This document shows, piece by piece, positions 8,845 to 17,323 of a stretch of DNA of 64,000 nucleotides. Position numbers and translations under genes: made by a program. The number at the start of each line of letters is the position of its first letter. The first letter of the stretch is position 1. The stretch spans positions 1,984,001-2,048,000 of the forward strand of contig CAWHYG010000007.1 of NCBI GenBank assembly GCA_963833505.1. The letters are read 5' to 3'. Below the pieces are notes generated by a model. That model worked only from the letters and a program-made list of their open reading frames with translations, did not search any database and was not told the DNA's origin. The stretch is from CAWHYG01 sp963833505. GTDB taxonomy: Bacteria; Eisenbacteria; RBG-16-71-46; CAIMUX01.

Positions 8845-10016
8845 CGCACCGGCGACTCTTCCGGATGACCGGAACGATAGGCGTTCAGCGCGGCCACGAC
8901 CTGATCCAGGGTCGCCTGATCAAAGAGCTTCCCGACCAGCCCGGACCGCACCTGCTCGCCGATCTGACGGAAGGAGGCGATCTCGTCCGCCGTGGGCGTC
9001 ACCGCCTTCACGCCGCTCTGGGCCACGACGCCCATGCTTTTCCGGTTGTCCGCCGTGGTTGCCTCGCGCAACCTGGCGAAGTACTTCCTGGCGAGATCCC
9101 TGACCACCGGCTGGTCCTGCGCGGGGATCTTGTCCCAGGCGGCGTTCGTCATCACAATCGCGCCGATGCTGAAGGTGATCGGGATGTCGGTCGTGTAGGA
9201 CACGCGGGTGAACCACTGGAGCGCAATCACCGCGAGCGGCGTCGTATACACGGTGGTGATCAATCCGGTCTGCAGCGCCGTCACCACGTCGGTCACGGCC
9301 AGCGGCACCGGAGATACTCCGGCCGCCTTCAGGAAGGCCTCGGCGAGCGGATCGCCCTCCCAGAGCCAGACCTTCTGGCGGCGGAGATCCGCCGTCGTGG
9401 CGACGGGCTCCTTGCTGTAGAGATAGACGAAACCGACGTCGGCCCAGCCCAGGAGCGTGAATCCGGCCTGATGAAGACCGGCGTCGAAAGTGGAGTCCAT
9501 GGCCGCATGGACGGCGGCGACCTCGTCCTCGTGGCGGAAGAGGAACGGCAGCTCGAGCACGCGCAGGGTCGGATAGATCTGCCCGAGCCCGACGCCGGTG
9601 AACCCGCCTCCCTGGAGCTGGCCGGAGCGGATCTTGCTCAGCACGATGGATTCATCCCCCTGGATGCCGCCGGGATAGAAGCGGAGTCCGACCCGGCCTG
9701 CGGTCGCAGTGCGGATCTCCCCGTCCAGCTCGTTCATCACGTTCATCCACGTGGAGCCCTCGGGCGCGATCGTGGCGATCTTGATCTCGTAGTCCGCCTT
9801 GTGCAGCTTCTGCGCCCTCGCGGGCAGAAAGGACACAGCGGCCAGGACGACTGAGAGAAACGCCGCCAGGACGAGCCGCCGCGGCGCCGTCCGGAACGCA
9901 AGCCGCGCCGGCGACCGGCGATCCCGGCCCGCAATCAACGGAAACGGACGCCGGAGGCGGGAAGAATCCGATTCCGGGTCGAGGTTCTGGAGCTGGGGAT
10001 CAAAACAACTCATCAC
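8841..10016 (-). CDS. dctP: TRAP transporter substrate-binding protein, DctP/TatP type
   Basis: A 391-residue periplasmic binding protein. After an N-terminal stretch with a signal segment (LVLAAFLSVVLAAVSFLPARA), the mature protein begins KADYEIKIATIAPEGSTWM, the usual opening of DctP proteins. GRVGLRFYPGGIQGDE, VLELPFLFR and DLRRQKVWLWEGD follow; the Arg before KVW is the family's carboxylate-binding arginine region. The start region overlaps the upstream TatT gene by 17 bases, and the stop overlaps the next gene. No membrane subunits are adjacent; a DctQ/DctM pair lies 30 kb away on the other strand. The first ~45 residues are unusually long and basic, so a later start is possible. Confidence 0.88.
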   Translation of the reverse strand: MMSCFDPQLQNLDPESDSSRLRRPFPLIAGRDRRSPARLAFRTAPRRLVLAAFLSVVLAAVSFLPARAQKLHKADYEIKIATIAPEGSTWMNVMNELDGEIRTATAGRVGLRFYPGGIQGDESIVLSKIRSGQLQGGGFTGVGLGQIYPTLRVLELPFLFRHEDEVAAVHAAMDSTFDAGLHQAGFTLLGWADVGFVYLYSKEPVATTADLRRQKVWLWEGDPLAEAFLKAAGVSPVPLAVTDVVTALQTGLITTVYTTPLAVIALQWFTRVSYTTDIPITFSIGAIVMTNAAWDKIPAQDQPVVRDLARKYFARLREATTADNRKSMGVVAQSGVKAVTPTADEIASFRQIGEQVRSGLVGKLFDQATLDQVVAALNAYRSGHPEESPVR

Positions 10017-10905
10017 GCATCTCCATCAGGCGCCGGGCCTTGATCCGGGCCACTTCGTTCAGGAGCCGATACTCGGGGAAGAGATCGGGCGGCGCGTCCA
10101 GAACCTGCTGGAGCGCCCGGTTGAACTCGTTCTCATTCATGACCTGCCGGCAATAATAACGGGCGTAGTAGACCTGGTAGATGAGCAGCTTCCCGCCCGA
10201 AATCCGGAAGGCTTCGTCGAACTCGCCCTTCCCCTTGTCCGGATTGCCCCCGAAAAGGCGCGGCCGGAAGCACAGCATCGCACCCGCCAGCGCGTGCGGC
10301 AGGCCGAAGAAGTAGTCGGGCTGGAGGGCGAGAACGCGGTCGAGGTAGACCTGGAGGCGCGGAAGCTGCGCGACCGCCTCCGGGTCTTGGACGTTGAGCC
10401 CGATCCAGCTCGCCCAGTTCGCCAGCGTCCAAACCATGAGCGGGACGTCGTCGCGGCACATCTTCGCCACCGCGGACGAGTCGGGCAGCGGAACCGCCGC
10501 ATCGGCCCGGGCGAACCAGCCGCGCCGAAGAAGCGCTGCCCGGCCGATCCGCAACCCTTCCGCATAAAGCGACTGGGCCCGCGCCGGATCCTCGTCCTCG
10601 ACGAACCCCATGCCGTACGAGTAGTACAGCTGCGCCGTGAGCCCGCTGAGGTTCCGGTCGTCCGGCTGGGACGCGCACATGCCCCGCAGGAGCACCAGGC
10701 TTCCCGGCATCGCCTCCTTGGCCGTCTCCACGTCGGCGTCCCGATAGGTCTGGATGACCGATTCGTTCAAGATCGGGACCATGGAATGCACGGCCAGCCG
10801 GCTCGACGCGCCGCAGCCCGTGGTGATCGCGGCGATCCCAAGCGCAAGAAGCCGGAACGCCCGACCCGGGATCGGAATCCCGGTCCCTGTATCCATTCTC
10901 CGCAT
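10000..10905 (-). CDS. tatT: TatT-family lipoprotein, TRAP-associated TPR protein
   Basis: A 301-residue predicted lipoprotein (LALGIAAITTGCGASS, Cys near residue 31). The rest is helical and TPR-like, with the TatT signature SYGMGFVEDED...A..LYAEGLRIG and LPHALAGAMLCFRPRLFGGNP, found in the TRAP component TatT, which forms a trimeric complex with the binding protein. It overlaps the DctP-type gene immediately downstream, matching the known TatT-TatP partnership. ATG 10905 lies very close to a predicted promoter; the fourth codon (ATG 10896, preceded by CGGAGA) may be the true start. Confidence 0.8.
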   Translation of the reverse strand: MRRMDTGTGIPIPGRAFRLLALGIAAITTGCGASSRLAVHSMVPILNESVIQTYRDADVETAKEAMPGSLVLLRGMCASQPDDRNLSGLTAQLYYSYGMGFVEDEDPARAQSLYAEGLRIGRAALLRRGWFARADAAVPLPDSSAVAKMCRDDVPLMVWTLANWASWIGLNVQDPEAVAQLPRLQVYLDRVLALQPDYFFGLPHALAGAMLCFRPRLFGGNPDKGKGEFDEAFRISGGKLLIYQVYYARYYCRQVMNENEFNRALQQVLDAPPDLFPEYRLLNEVARIKARRLMEMRDELF

Positions 10906-10913
10906 GGCACCTG

Positions 10914-10942
10914 AGCCTAGGGATTTCCGCGGAGACAGTCAA
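10914..10942 (-). promoter_or_regulatory. Predicted sigma-70-like promoter for tatT
   Basis: On the minus strand TTGACT (10942-10937) is followed after 17 bases by TAGGCT (10919-10914). Transcription would begin within about ten bases of the tatT start, giving a very short leader. Confidence 0.4.
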
Positions 10943-11085
10943 ACGGCCTCACCATTCCGCGGTGGGCACGGATCGGCTGACCGGGATTCAGGGGGGCGAA
11001 GAACGTGACGATGGGCTGACCCGCAGACACGGGTCTGGCGCGAGTTGATGTTTGGAGCGCATCGGCGGGCGGGCGGGCCAGCGGT

Positions 11086-11181
11086 CCGAAGCGTACGGGC
11101 CGCGCCGGACGAGCGGTCGGGCCGGCTGGCCGGAGCGCACGTTCCGGTGGGCCGAAGCGGACAGGCCGTGCGAGCGGTGGA
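11086..11181 (+). repeat. Imperfect direct repeat in the tatT-infA intergenic region
   Basis: The 467-base gap between the divergent genes tatT and infA holds no gene I can support. CCGAAGCG(T/G)AC(G/A)GGCCG...GAGCGGT occurs near 11086 and again near 11153, next to GGCGGGCGGGCGG. This is low-complexity GC-rich DNA with local duplication. Confidence 0.4.
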
Positions 11182-11227
11182 TTCCCTCGCAACCGACCGG
11201 CGGCCAGCGCAGCCGGCGCGCTTCCGC

Positions 11228-11257
11228 TTGACGCCGGGTTTACGGAATGTCTATCCT
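11228..11257 (+). promoter_or_regulatory. Predicted promoter of infA
   Basis: TTGACG at 11228 and TATCCT at 11252 are separated by 18 bases. The predicted start of transcription is about 105 bases before the infA start codon. Confidence 0.4.
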
Positions 11258-11371
11258 CTGACCGGCATTGCGCTTGGGTGCGTCCCGCCCTTCGCCGGCG
11301 CCGCGCCGGGCGGCTGGATCCGAAGTCAGGTCGAAGCGGCCGACGGATGCGCTCTTGAGACCGGAGGTTAC

Positions 11372-11671
11372 ATGCCACGAAAAGGCCCCGGCAGGGGTCG
11401 GCCGAAGCCCGCTCGCCCGCCGAGGCCGGCGGATCAGGCCGAAGAACCCAGACAGTCGAAACCGGATGCGATCGAGGTCACCGGGACCGTGATCGAGCCG
11501 CTCCCGAACGCGATGTTCCGGGTCGAACTGGAGAACGGACACATCGTTCTCGCCCACATCTCGGGCAAGATGCGCAAGCACTTCATCCGGATTCTCCGGG
11601 GCGACAAGGTCACCGTCGAGCTCTCGCCCTACGATCTCAGCCGCGGCCGCGTCGTTTATCGCTTCAAGTAG
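11372..11671 (+). CDS. infA: Translation initiation factor IF-1 with an N-terminal extension
   Basis: A 99-residue protein. The last ~70 residues are canonical IF-1, an OB fold that binds the ribosomal A site: IEVTGTVIEPLPNAMFRVEL, GHIVLAHISGKMRKH, RILRGDKVTVELSPYDL and a terminal RVVYRFK. Before it lies an extra ~28-residue tail rich in Arg, Lys and Pro (PRKGPGRGRPKPARPPRP), absent from the usual 72-residue protein. The start is supported by GGAGGT at 11363 just before ATG 11372, so the tail is probably translated. The gene stands alone with its own predicted promoter, rather than in a ribosomal protein cluster. Confidence 0.9.
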   Translation: MPRKGPGRGRPKPARPPRPADQAEEPRQSKPDAIEVTGTVIEPLPNAMFRVELENGHIVLAHISGKMRKHFIRILRGDKVTVELSPYDLSRGRVVYRFK

Positions 11672-11800
11672 AGATCCTCGACCGTCTCCTGACGCCGGCC
11701 CGGCCCGGCGGTTCAGAGGGCCGGGGCAAGACCGGCTCCGGCATCCGGCACGATCGGGGACGCCGGCCGGCCCGGCGGCATGCACGACTGAGAGCACCGG

Positions 11801-13658
11801 ATGGGCGAGACGCACATCCGGGTCTCCTCGAACGGACCAGGACAACCGATGCCATTCTGGGATGATTCCGGCCAGACCGAGGAAGGATATCTTCGCCGCC
11901 TCTCGCTTCGCGAGATGGCGCGAGGGATCGCGCCTCGCCTGCGGCCGCACCGTCGCGTCCTCGTGGCCGCGATCGGCCTCCTGCTTGTTTCGGTGGGCGC
12001 AGAGCTGGCCGGGCCGCTGCTCCTCAGGCATTCTGATCGACCAGTCCATCCCGGAAGCCAGCCGCACCGGCCATCTCTTTCTGATCATCCGCACGGCCCT
12101 CTTCTACGTGTCCGTGTTCCTGATCGGCTCCGCGGCAAGCTATGCGCAGATTCTCATCGTCGCCAAGATGGGCCTCAGGATCGTCACCCGGCTCAAGCAG
12201 GACACCTTCGACCACGTCCTCGGCCTGGGCATGGACTACTTCGACCAGAATCCCCCCGGCCGTCTGCTCGCGCGCGTGGAGTCGGACTCCGAGCGGCTGC
12301 AGATGCTCTTTTCCGAAGTGGCGCTGGCCATCCTCCGGGTCACGCTGCTCCTTGTTGGAACCCTCACCGTGATGGCCCTGGCCAACTGGAGGATCACCGC
12401 GGTGATCCTCGGGATCGCCCTGCCCGTGCTCGTGGCCGGCATCATCTATCTCCGCTTTCTGCGGAGGGTCTATGCGACCGTGCGCCGGCTTTTCGCCAAG
12501 CTCACCACCTTCGTGACCGAGTACGTGCAGGCGGTGCCGATCCTGCAGGTCTTCGGCCGCGGATCGTGGGCCCTGGAGAAGCTGGGCCGCGCCAACCGCG
12601 AGCGCTACCGGGCGGAAGTGCGTTCGGGCTTTTTCGAGTACGGATTCTGGAGCGTGATCCAGACTTTCGAGGTCGTCGTCGTCATGACGATCCTCTGGCT
12701 CGGCTTCAGCGGCCGGATGGGATCCGGGATGACCCTGGGCACCTTGGTGCTCTTCATCGAATACGGGCGGAGGCTCTTCTTTCCGATCCTGATGTTCGTC
12801 GAGCAGCTCAACTTCGTGCAGCGCGCCTTCGCTTCAGCCGACCGCGTCTTCGGCATCCTGGCCACCACGAGCAGCGTGGCCGATCTGCCGGACGCGATCT
12901 CCGAATTCCCCTCCGGCTGGAAGCAGATCGCCTTCGAGAACGTGAGCTTCGACTATCCCGGCGGAGGCCGCGCGCTTCACGACGTCAGCTTCCGCCTTCG
13001 CCGCGGCGAGCGCCTGGCCCTGGCCGGACCCTCCGGCGGCGGCAAGACCACGGTGACCAACCTGGTCCTGCGGTTCTATGAGCCGACCTCGGGACGGATC
13101 GCCGTCGACGGCGTCGACATCCGGCGATACGCCCTCAAGGCCTGGCGGACCGGGATCGGCCTCGTCCTCCAGGACATCCATCTGTTCCCCGGATCGGTGG
13201 CGGACAACCTCCGGGTCTTCATGGATGAGATTCCTGAGGACGCGCTGGCCCGCGCGGTCTCCGACATCCGCGCCGAGGAGACGCTGGCGCGGCTGCCGGA
13301 GAGCTATGGGACGAATCTGGCCGAGGGCGGACAGAACCTCAGCATGGGCGAGCGGCAGCTCATTTGCTTCGCGCGCGCCCTGGTCCGCGATCCCGAGATC
13401 CTCGTGCTGGACGAGGCCACGTCCTCCGTCGACCCGGGCACCGAGCACCGGCTGCAGGACAGTCTCGACCGGCTGATGGCGGGCCGGACCTCGCTGGTCG
13501 TGGCGCACCGGCTTGCCACCATCACGTCGGCCGACCGGATCCTCGTCCTGCAACGCGGGAAGCTGGTCGAGGAGGGGACGCACGCGCAGCTCTACGACCG
13601 CGGCGGCCTCTATCGCGGCCTCTTCGATCTGCAGTTCCAGGCGGGAGAGGCGGTCTGA
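11801..13658 (+). CDS. ABC exporter half-transporter A (membrane domain plus ATPase), reading frame broken near 12029
   Basis: With one base removed, this is a ~618-residue type I ABC exporter subunit. The N-terminal frame (PFWDDSGQTEEGYLRRLSL ... ELAGPLLLRH) runs from 11801 or 11849 to about 12030. The protein then continues one frame over (LIDQSIPEASRTG) to the end. Removing one T from GCATTCTG at 12028 restores PLLLRHLIDQ. About six membrane helices precede an ATPase with Walker A GPSGGGKTT, signature LSMGERQ, Walker B EILVLDEATSSVD (catalytic Glu present) and the H-loop His in VVAHRLATI. The stop and the partner gene's start share bases (TGATG), so A and B are coupled and should form a heterodimer. 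The substrate is unknown; lipid or drug export is typical of the family. Confidence 0.85.
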
Positions 13659-15691
13659 TGAGCGCGGCCGGGCAGAAGAACGCGCGCTCGGCGGGCGGTC
13701 GTCGCACGGGCGACGGTTCGAATGGCGAGCGTCCGATCGCCGGCGACGGAACGCCGGAAGCCCGTCCGGCCGTCACCCTCGGAGAGAGGATCGCCTGGAT
13801 CTGGCGGTTCTGGCGCCCCCACCGGGGATTTCTGGTCTTTCTCGTCATCTTCACGCTCGTCTCGAGCGCGGTGACGATCGCCTATCCGCTCGTCTTCAAG
13901 GTCGTGCTCGATCTCCTCTTCAAGGGGTCGTCCGGCACGGCCGCCACCGGGCCTGTCAAGGGCCTCCATCTGCCGATGCCGTCCGATCTCGGGAATCCGG
14001 CGACCGCCACGGGCGCGACCCTCCACCGGGTGCTTCTCATCCTGCTGGTCATCGCCGCCGGCCGCTTCGTCGCCGGCTTCTATCCCTCGTTTCGCGCCTG
14101 GATGAACCTCAAGATCGACGTCGACGTGCGCGAAACGGTCTTCCGGAAGATCCTCCAGAAGGACTTCCGTTTCTTCAACCGGTTCGGGACGGGCGACCTC
14201 GTGACCCGGCTGATGGACGACATCTCGGAGTACCCCAAGATCGCCTGGTTCTCCTGCTCGGGGATCTTCCGCGCGGTCGACGCCGCCAGCCGCCTTGTCT
14301 TCTGCATCCTCGCAATGTTCTTCCTCGACTGGAAGCTGGCGCTGCTCTCGCTCTTTCCGCTGCCGATCATGCTCTACATCATCTATCGCGTGCGCACGAA
14401 GCTGACCGAGGCGGCCGGGGCCCAACAGAAGATGATCTCGCGCACCAACGACATGCTCGAGAAGACCTTCTCGGGAATCCGGATCGTCAAGGCCTTCACC
14501 GCCGAGCCCGGGCAGGCCCGGGCCCTGGGACGGATCCTCCACGAAAGGATCGACACCCAGTACCGCGTGCAGAAGCTCTGGGCCTCGATCACGACTCTGG
14601 ATACGGTGGCCAGTCGCATCGGGCAGGTCGTCGTCCTCGGAGTCGGCGGCGTGATGGTGGTGCGCGGAGAGATCACCCTGGGCTCGATCTACGCCTTCTA
14701 CATCTACCTCGACATGCTGGTGCAGCCGATGTGGGACCTGCCCAATCTCATCGTGACCTCGCGGCAGGCGTTCGTCTGCGTCGATCGGGAAGAAGAGCTG
14801 ATGCACTTCCCGGTCGCGATCGAGCACGCCGCCGAGGGCGCGCCGCTGCCGGCGGTCGAGGCGCTCGAGTTCGACCGCGTCGGATTCGGATACGACGGCG
14901 GACGACCGGTAGTCGAGGAGGTCTCTTTCACCGTTCGCCGGGGCGAGACGGTCGCGATCGTCGGTCCGGTCGCGTCGGGCAAGTCGACGCTGCTCAAGCT
15001 CGCGGCAGGATTGCTCAGGCCGGACCACGGCGTCATCCGCGTGAACCAGAAGCCGCTTTCGTCCTACTCCTGGAACGAGTTCCGCTCCAAGGTCGGCTAC
15101 ACGCCCCAGGATTCGCTCCTTTTCAGCGAATCGATCCGGGAAAACGTCTCGATGGGCCGGCCGGAGTCGCAGGATGGCTGGGTCGGGCGCGTTCTCACGG
15201 TGGCGCAGATGGACAAGGAGCTGGAGCAGCTTCCGCAGGGCGTCGAGACGGTGCTCGGCCAGAAGGGATCCAAGGTCTCCGGCGGACAGCGCCAGCGGAT
15301 CTCGATCGCCCGGGCCCTTTACGGAGGCCCTGAAATCCTGCTGCTGGACGATTGCACGGCGAGCCTGGACGCGGACAACGAGGATCGCCTCTGGAGCCAG
15401 CTTCGCGCCGTTCTTCCCCAGACGACGGTGCTTCTCGTCAGCCACCGTCTCGCCACGATTCGCCGCGCGGGCCGAATCCTGGTTCTTGATCACGGCCGGC
15501 TCACCGATCAGGGCACGCACGAGCAGCTGGCCGGCCGCTGTGAGATCTACCGGCGTTTTCTCGAACGGGTGGAAGAGCGGGAGCGGGTCTCCGAGCCGTG
15601 TCTTTCGGAGTCGGGCGATTCGGAGCCGGGCGCTGACGGAGTCAAGGCCGCGCCGGCGGGCGAGATCGAGGCGGAGGAGGCGGGGGTCTAG
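13658..15691 (+). CDS. ABC exporter half-transporter B with a degenerate catalytic site
   Basis: A 677-residue type I ABC exporter subunit. A disordered ~40-residue N-terminus is followed by about six membrane helices and an ATPase with Walker A GPVASGKST, signature VSGGQRQ, Walker B EILLLDDCTASLD and H-loop VSHRLATI. The residue after the Walker B Asp is Asp instead of the catalytic Glu. Its partner (subunit A) has a non-standard signature (LSMGE). Those two defects fall in the same composite ATP site, which is the pattern of asymmetric heterodimeric exporters such as TM287/288 and LmrCD. The start ATG 13658 overlaps the subunit A stop by one base. Confidence 0.9.
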   Translation: MSAAGQKNARSAGGRRTGDGSNGERPIAGDGTPEARPAVTLGERIAWIWRFWRPHRGFLVFLVIFTLVSSAVTIAYPLVFKVVLDLLFKGSSGTAATGPVKGLHLPMPSDLGNPATATGATLHRVLLILLVIAAGRFVAGFYPSFRAWMNLKIDVDVRETVFRKILQKDFRFFNRFGTGDLVTRLMDDISEYPKIAWFSCSGIFRAVDAASRLVFCILAMFFLDWKLALLSLFPLPIMLYIIYRVRTKLTEAAGAQQKMISRTNDMLEKTFSGIRIVKAFTAEPGQARALGRILHERIDTQYRVQKLWASITTLDTVASRIGQVVVLGVGGVMVVRGEITLGSIYAFYIYLDMLVQPMWDLPNLIVTSRQAFVCVDREEELMHFPVAIEHAAEGAPLPAVEALEFDRVGFGYDGGRPVVEEVSFTVRRGETVAIVGPVASGKSTLLKLAAGLLRPDHGVIRVNQKPLSSYSWNEFRSKVGYTPQDSLLFSESIRENVSMGRPESQDGWVGRVLTVAQMDKELEQLPQGVETVLGQKGSKVSGGQRQRISIARALYGGPEILLLDDCTASLDADNEDRLWSQLRAVLPQTTVLLVSHRLATIRRAGRILVLDHGRLTDQGTHEQLAGRCEIYRRFLERVEERERVSEPCLSESGDSEPGADGVKAAPAGEIEAEEAGV

Positions 15692-15805
15692 CTAGAGCGC
15701 AAAAGAACGGTCCTTCGACACAAGCCTCAATCGTTGAGCAAAAGCACTCGACGACAACGCCAGATCGACGGAGAGAGTCGGAAGAGGGGCGACCGACGGC
15801 GGGCT

Positions 15806-16189
15806 CTACTCCAGCGCCTGCAGGCGATCCAGCAGCGACCTCAAGGCCGGAACGAACCCCGCCAGGCTCCCATACACCTCCAGCGCCCGGACGGAGCTGT
15901 AGGTATGCGACATGCGGTTGCGGGCTTCGAGCATCCGAAGCCAGGTCAATTCGTTGTCAATCCACCCTTGCGTGAAGGCGACGGAGAGACAGGCCTTGGG
16001 GGACTGGCAGGGCGGCAGACCCAGCTCCCCGGTTGCGGCCTTGATGGCCTTCCAGGCCAGCTCGAAGCAGAACTCGAAGTACTGAATGCAGCCGGCCTTG
16101 ACCAAGTCGGTCGCGGCCGGGGCGCGCATCGCGTCCTCGAAACGGACGAGCGCTGCCGCATAGTCCTCGAAGATCCAGCTCTTATTCAT
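15806..16189 (-). CDS. hepT: HepT-like HEPN RNase toxin of a MntA/HepT pair
   Basis: A 127-residue helical protein of the HI0074/HEPN family: FEDAMRAPAATDLVKAGCIQYFEFCFELAWKAIK-type core helices, then RNRMSHTY, which fits the HEPN RNase motif RX4HXY exactly. The Tyr in that motif is the residue AMPylated by MntA in characterised type VII systems. ATG 16189 was chosen because it overlaps the MntA stop by eight bases, the usual arrangement; longer upstream readings are not family-like. Predicted role: an RNase toxin kept inactive by its neighbour. Confidence 0.82.
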   Translation of the reverse strand: MNKSWIFEDYAAALVRFEDAMRAPAATDLVKAGCIQYFEFCFELAWKAIKAATGELGLPPCQSPKACLSVAFTQGWIDNELTWLRMLEARNRMSHTYSSVRALEVYGSLAGFVPALRSLLDRLQALE

Positions 16190-16505
16190 ATAGCACCACG
16201 TGCTCCTGCAAGGCCCGGGTGACGAACAACGGATCGGCACGCGTAAAGTCGACCCATTCGATCCGGTAGAGGGTCGGAAGGTCCTGGAGAATGTCCTCGA
16301 GCGCGTAGAACTCCGTGAGCGGCATGGGCCGTCCGAGGACTCCCAGGTCGAAGTCCGAGCGCGCTCTCGCCCTCCCGCTGGCCCGCGAGCCGAAGAGAAC
16401 GACCTTCCGCGAACCGAGCAAGGGCCGCGCCCGCTCGAGTGCCCCCCGGATCATCTGGAGGATCTCGGCCTCGCGCTGATCGTGCCTGGGTGTTTCCGAT
16501 TCCAT
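16182..16505 (-). CDS. mntA: MntA-like minimal nucleotidyltransferase antitoxin
   Basis: A 107-residue protein with the polymerase-beta fold. VVLFGSRASGRARARSDFDLGV contains the MNT motif GSX10DXD exactly (GS, ten residues, then DFD). By family it AMPylates the HEPN partner and so neutralises it. It is first in a two-gene minus-strand operon and overlaps hepT by eight bases. ATG 16505 was chosen as the first Met that gives a family-like length; the open frame extends upstream to 16625. Confidence 0.8.
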   Translation of the reverse strand: MESETPRHDQREAEILQMIRGALERARPLLGSRKVVLFGSRASGRARARSDFDLGVLGRPMPLTEFYALEDILQDLPTLYRIEWVDFTRADPLFVTRALQEHVVLYE

Positions 16506-16819
16506 CTCGCGGAAGCAGTCTATCCGTGATCCGCCCAGTGGGACAAGATCCGGGTTCCCCGCGGGGGCCCGCGGATCGGGGGCGCGCCACGAAGCCGACC
16601 TGGTGTCGAGTTCAGTCTTCGGCAACGCCCGACCGATTCTTTATTGCGATCGATTGCATCAGATTGGGCCTTTGTCGAGCCTCATCCTTCCCAAGAGTGT
16701 CACAATGCACGGTCTTGCTCTAGGTCCACGCCGCTCCCTGCCGGTCGTCAAGCGGTGTAGGCTCGGGAATCGGGGGGCGCGGCAACAGGGGGGGCAGCAA
16801 CAGTGAAGGAGGACCCGCG
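16506..16819. other. Intergenic region between mntA and the pterin dehydratase gene
   Basis: 314 bases between divergent genes. It is more AT-rich than its surroundings around 16620-16700, where promoters for both directions are likely, but I see no convincing -35/-10 pair. An AAGGAGGA Shine-Dalgarno sequence for the downstream gene begins near 16805. Confidence 0.4.
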
Positions 16820-17155
16820 ATGCCCGAAACGACGAAGCAGCCCGAACGAACCCCTTTGACGCCGGACCAGATCCGGAGCGCCCTGACCGAGCTTCCCGGC
16901 TGGGAGTCTCGGGATTCCCGGCTCCGCCGGAACTATCAGTTCGAGGATTTCATCCAGGCCTGGGCCTTCATGAGCGGCTGCGCGCTGGAGGCGCAGGCCT
17001 TGAATCACCACCCGGACTGGAGCAACGTCTATAATCGCGTTTCCGTCGCCCTCTGGACGCACGACCGCGGCGGCATCACCGGGTGCGACGTGGAGCTGGC
17101 CCGGAGATTCGAGCGGCTCGCCGGAAAGACGGCGGTGCCGGCGGCGAAAGGCTGA
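16820..17155 (+). CDS. phhB: Pterin-4-alpha-carbinolamine dehydratase (PCD/DCoH)
   Basis: A 111-residue protein of normal family length. It dehydrates 4a-hydroxytetrahydrobiopterin to quinonoid dihydropterin, recycling the cofactor of aromatic amino acid hydroxylases; in bacteria without such enzymes it may serve molybdopterin or folate-related pathways. Evidence: the catalytic region ALNHHPDWSNVYNRV with its His-His-Pro, LTTHD-like LWTHDRGGIT, and the opening LTPDQIRSALTELPGW. A strong AAGGAGG lies upstream of ATG 16820. No phenylalanine hydroxylase gene is in the window. Confidence 0.9.
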   Translation: MPETTKQPERTPLTPDQIRSALTELPGWESRDSRLRRNYQFEDFIQAWAFMSGCALEAQALNHHPDWSNVYNRVSVALWTHDRGGITGCDVELARRFERLAGKTAVPAAKG

Positions 17156-17165
17156 ACCGAGGGTA

Positions 17166-17284
17166 TTGGAGGCTGGACGGCCGGCCCGCAAGTCGGCCAG
17201 CGCGGCCGCGCGGGACTGAACTCGGCCCCGCGGTCAGTGCCGGGAGAGCGGGTTGGAGGCGGGACGACCGGCCCGCAAGTCGGC
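17166..17284 (+). repeat. Direct repeat between phhB and tal
   Basis: TTGGAGGC(T/G)GGACG(G/A)CCGGCCCGCAAGTCGGC occurs at 17166-17197 and 17253-17284, an offset of 87 bases. A related GGGACTGAA/GGGCTGAAC follows each copy. The 168-base gap is therefore mostly a decaying tandem duplication. Confidence 0.65.
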
Positions 17285-17323
17285 GGCGCGGACCGCCAGG
17301 GCTGAACCAGGAAGGAATCTACG

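Noticed and set aside
7165..8868. A single 567-codon plus-strand gene across the importer end, the Ig-like segment and the opposite strand of the next gene
   Set aside because: Only the middle ~155 codons look like protein. The rest is out-of-frame or antisense sequence of well-supported genes.
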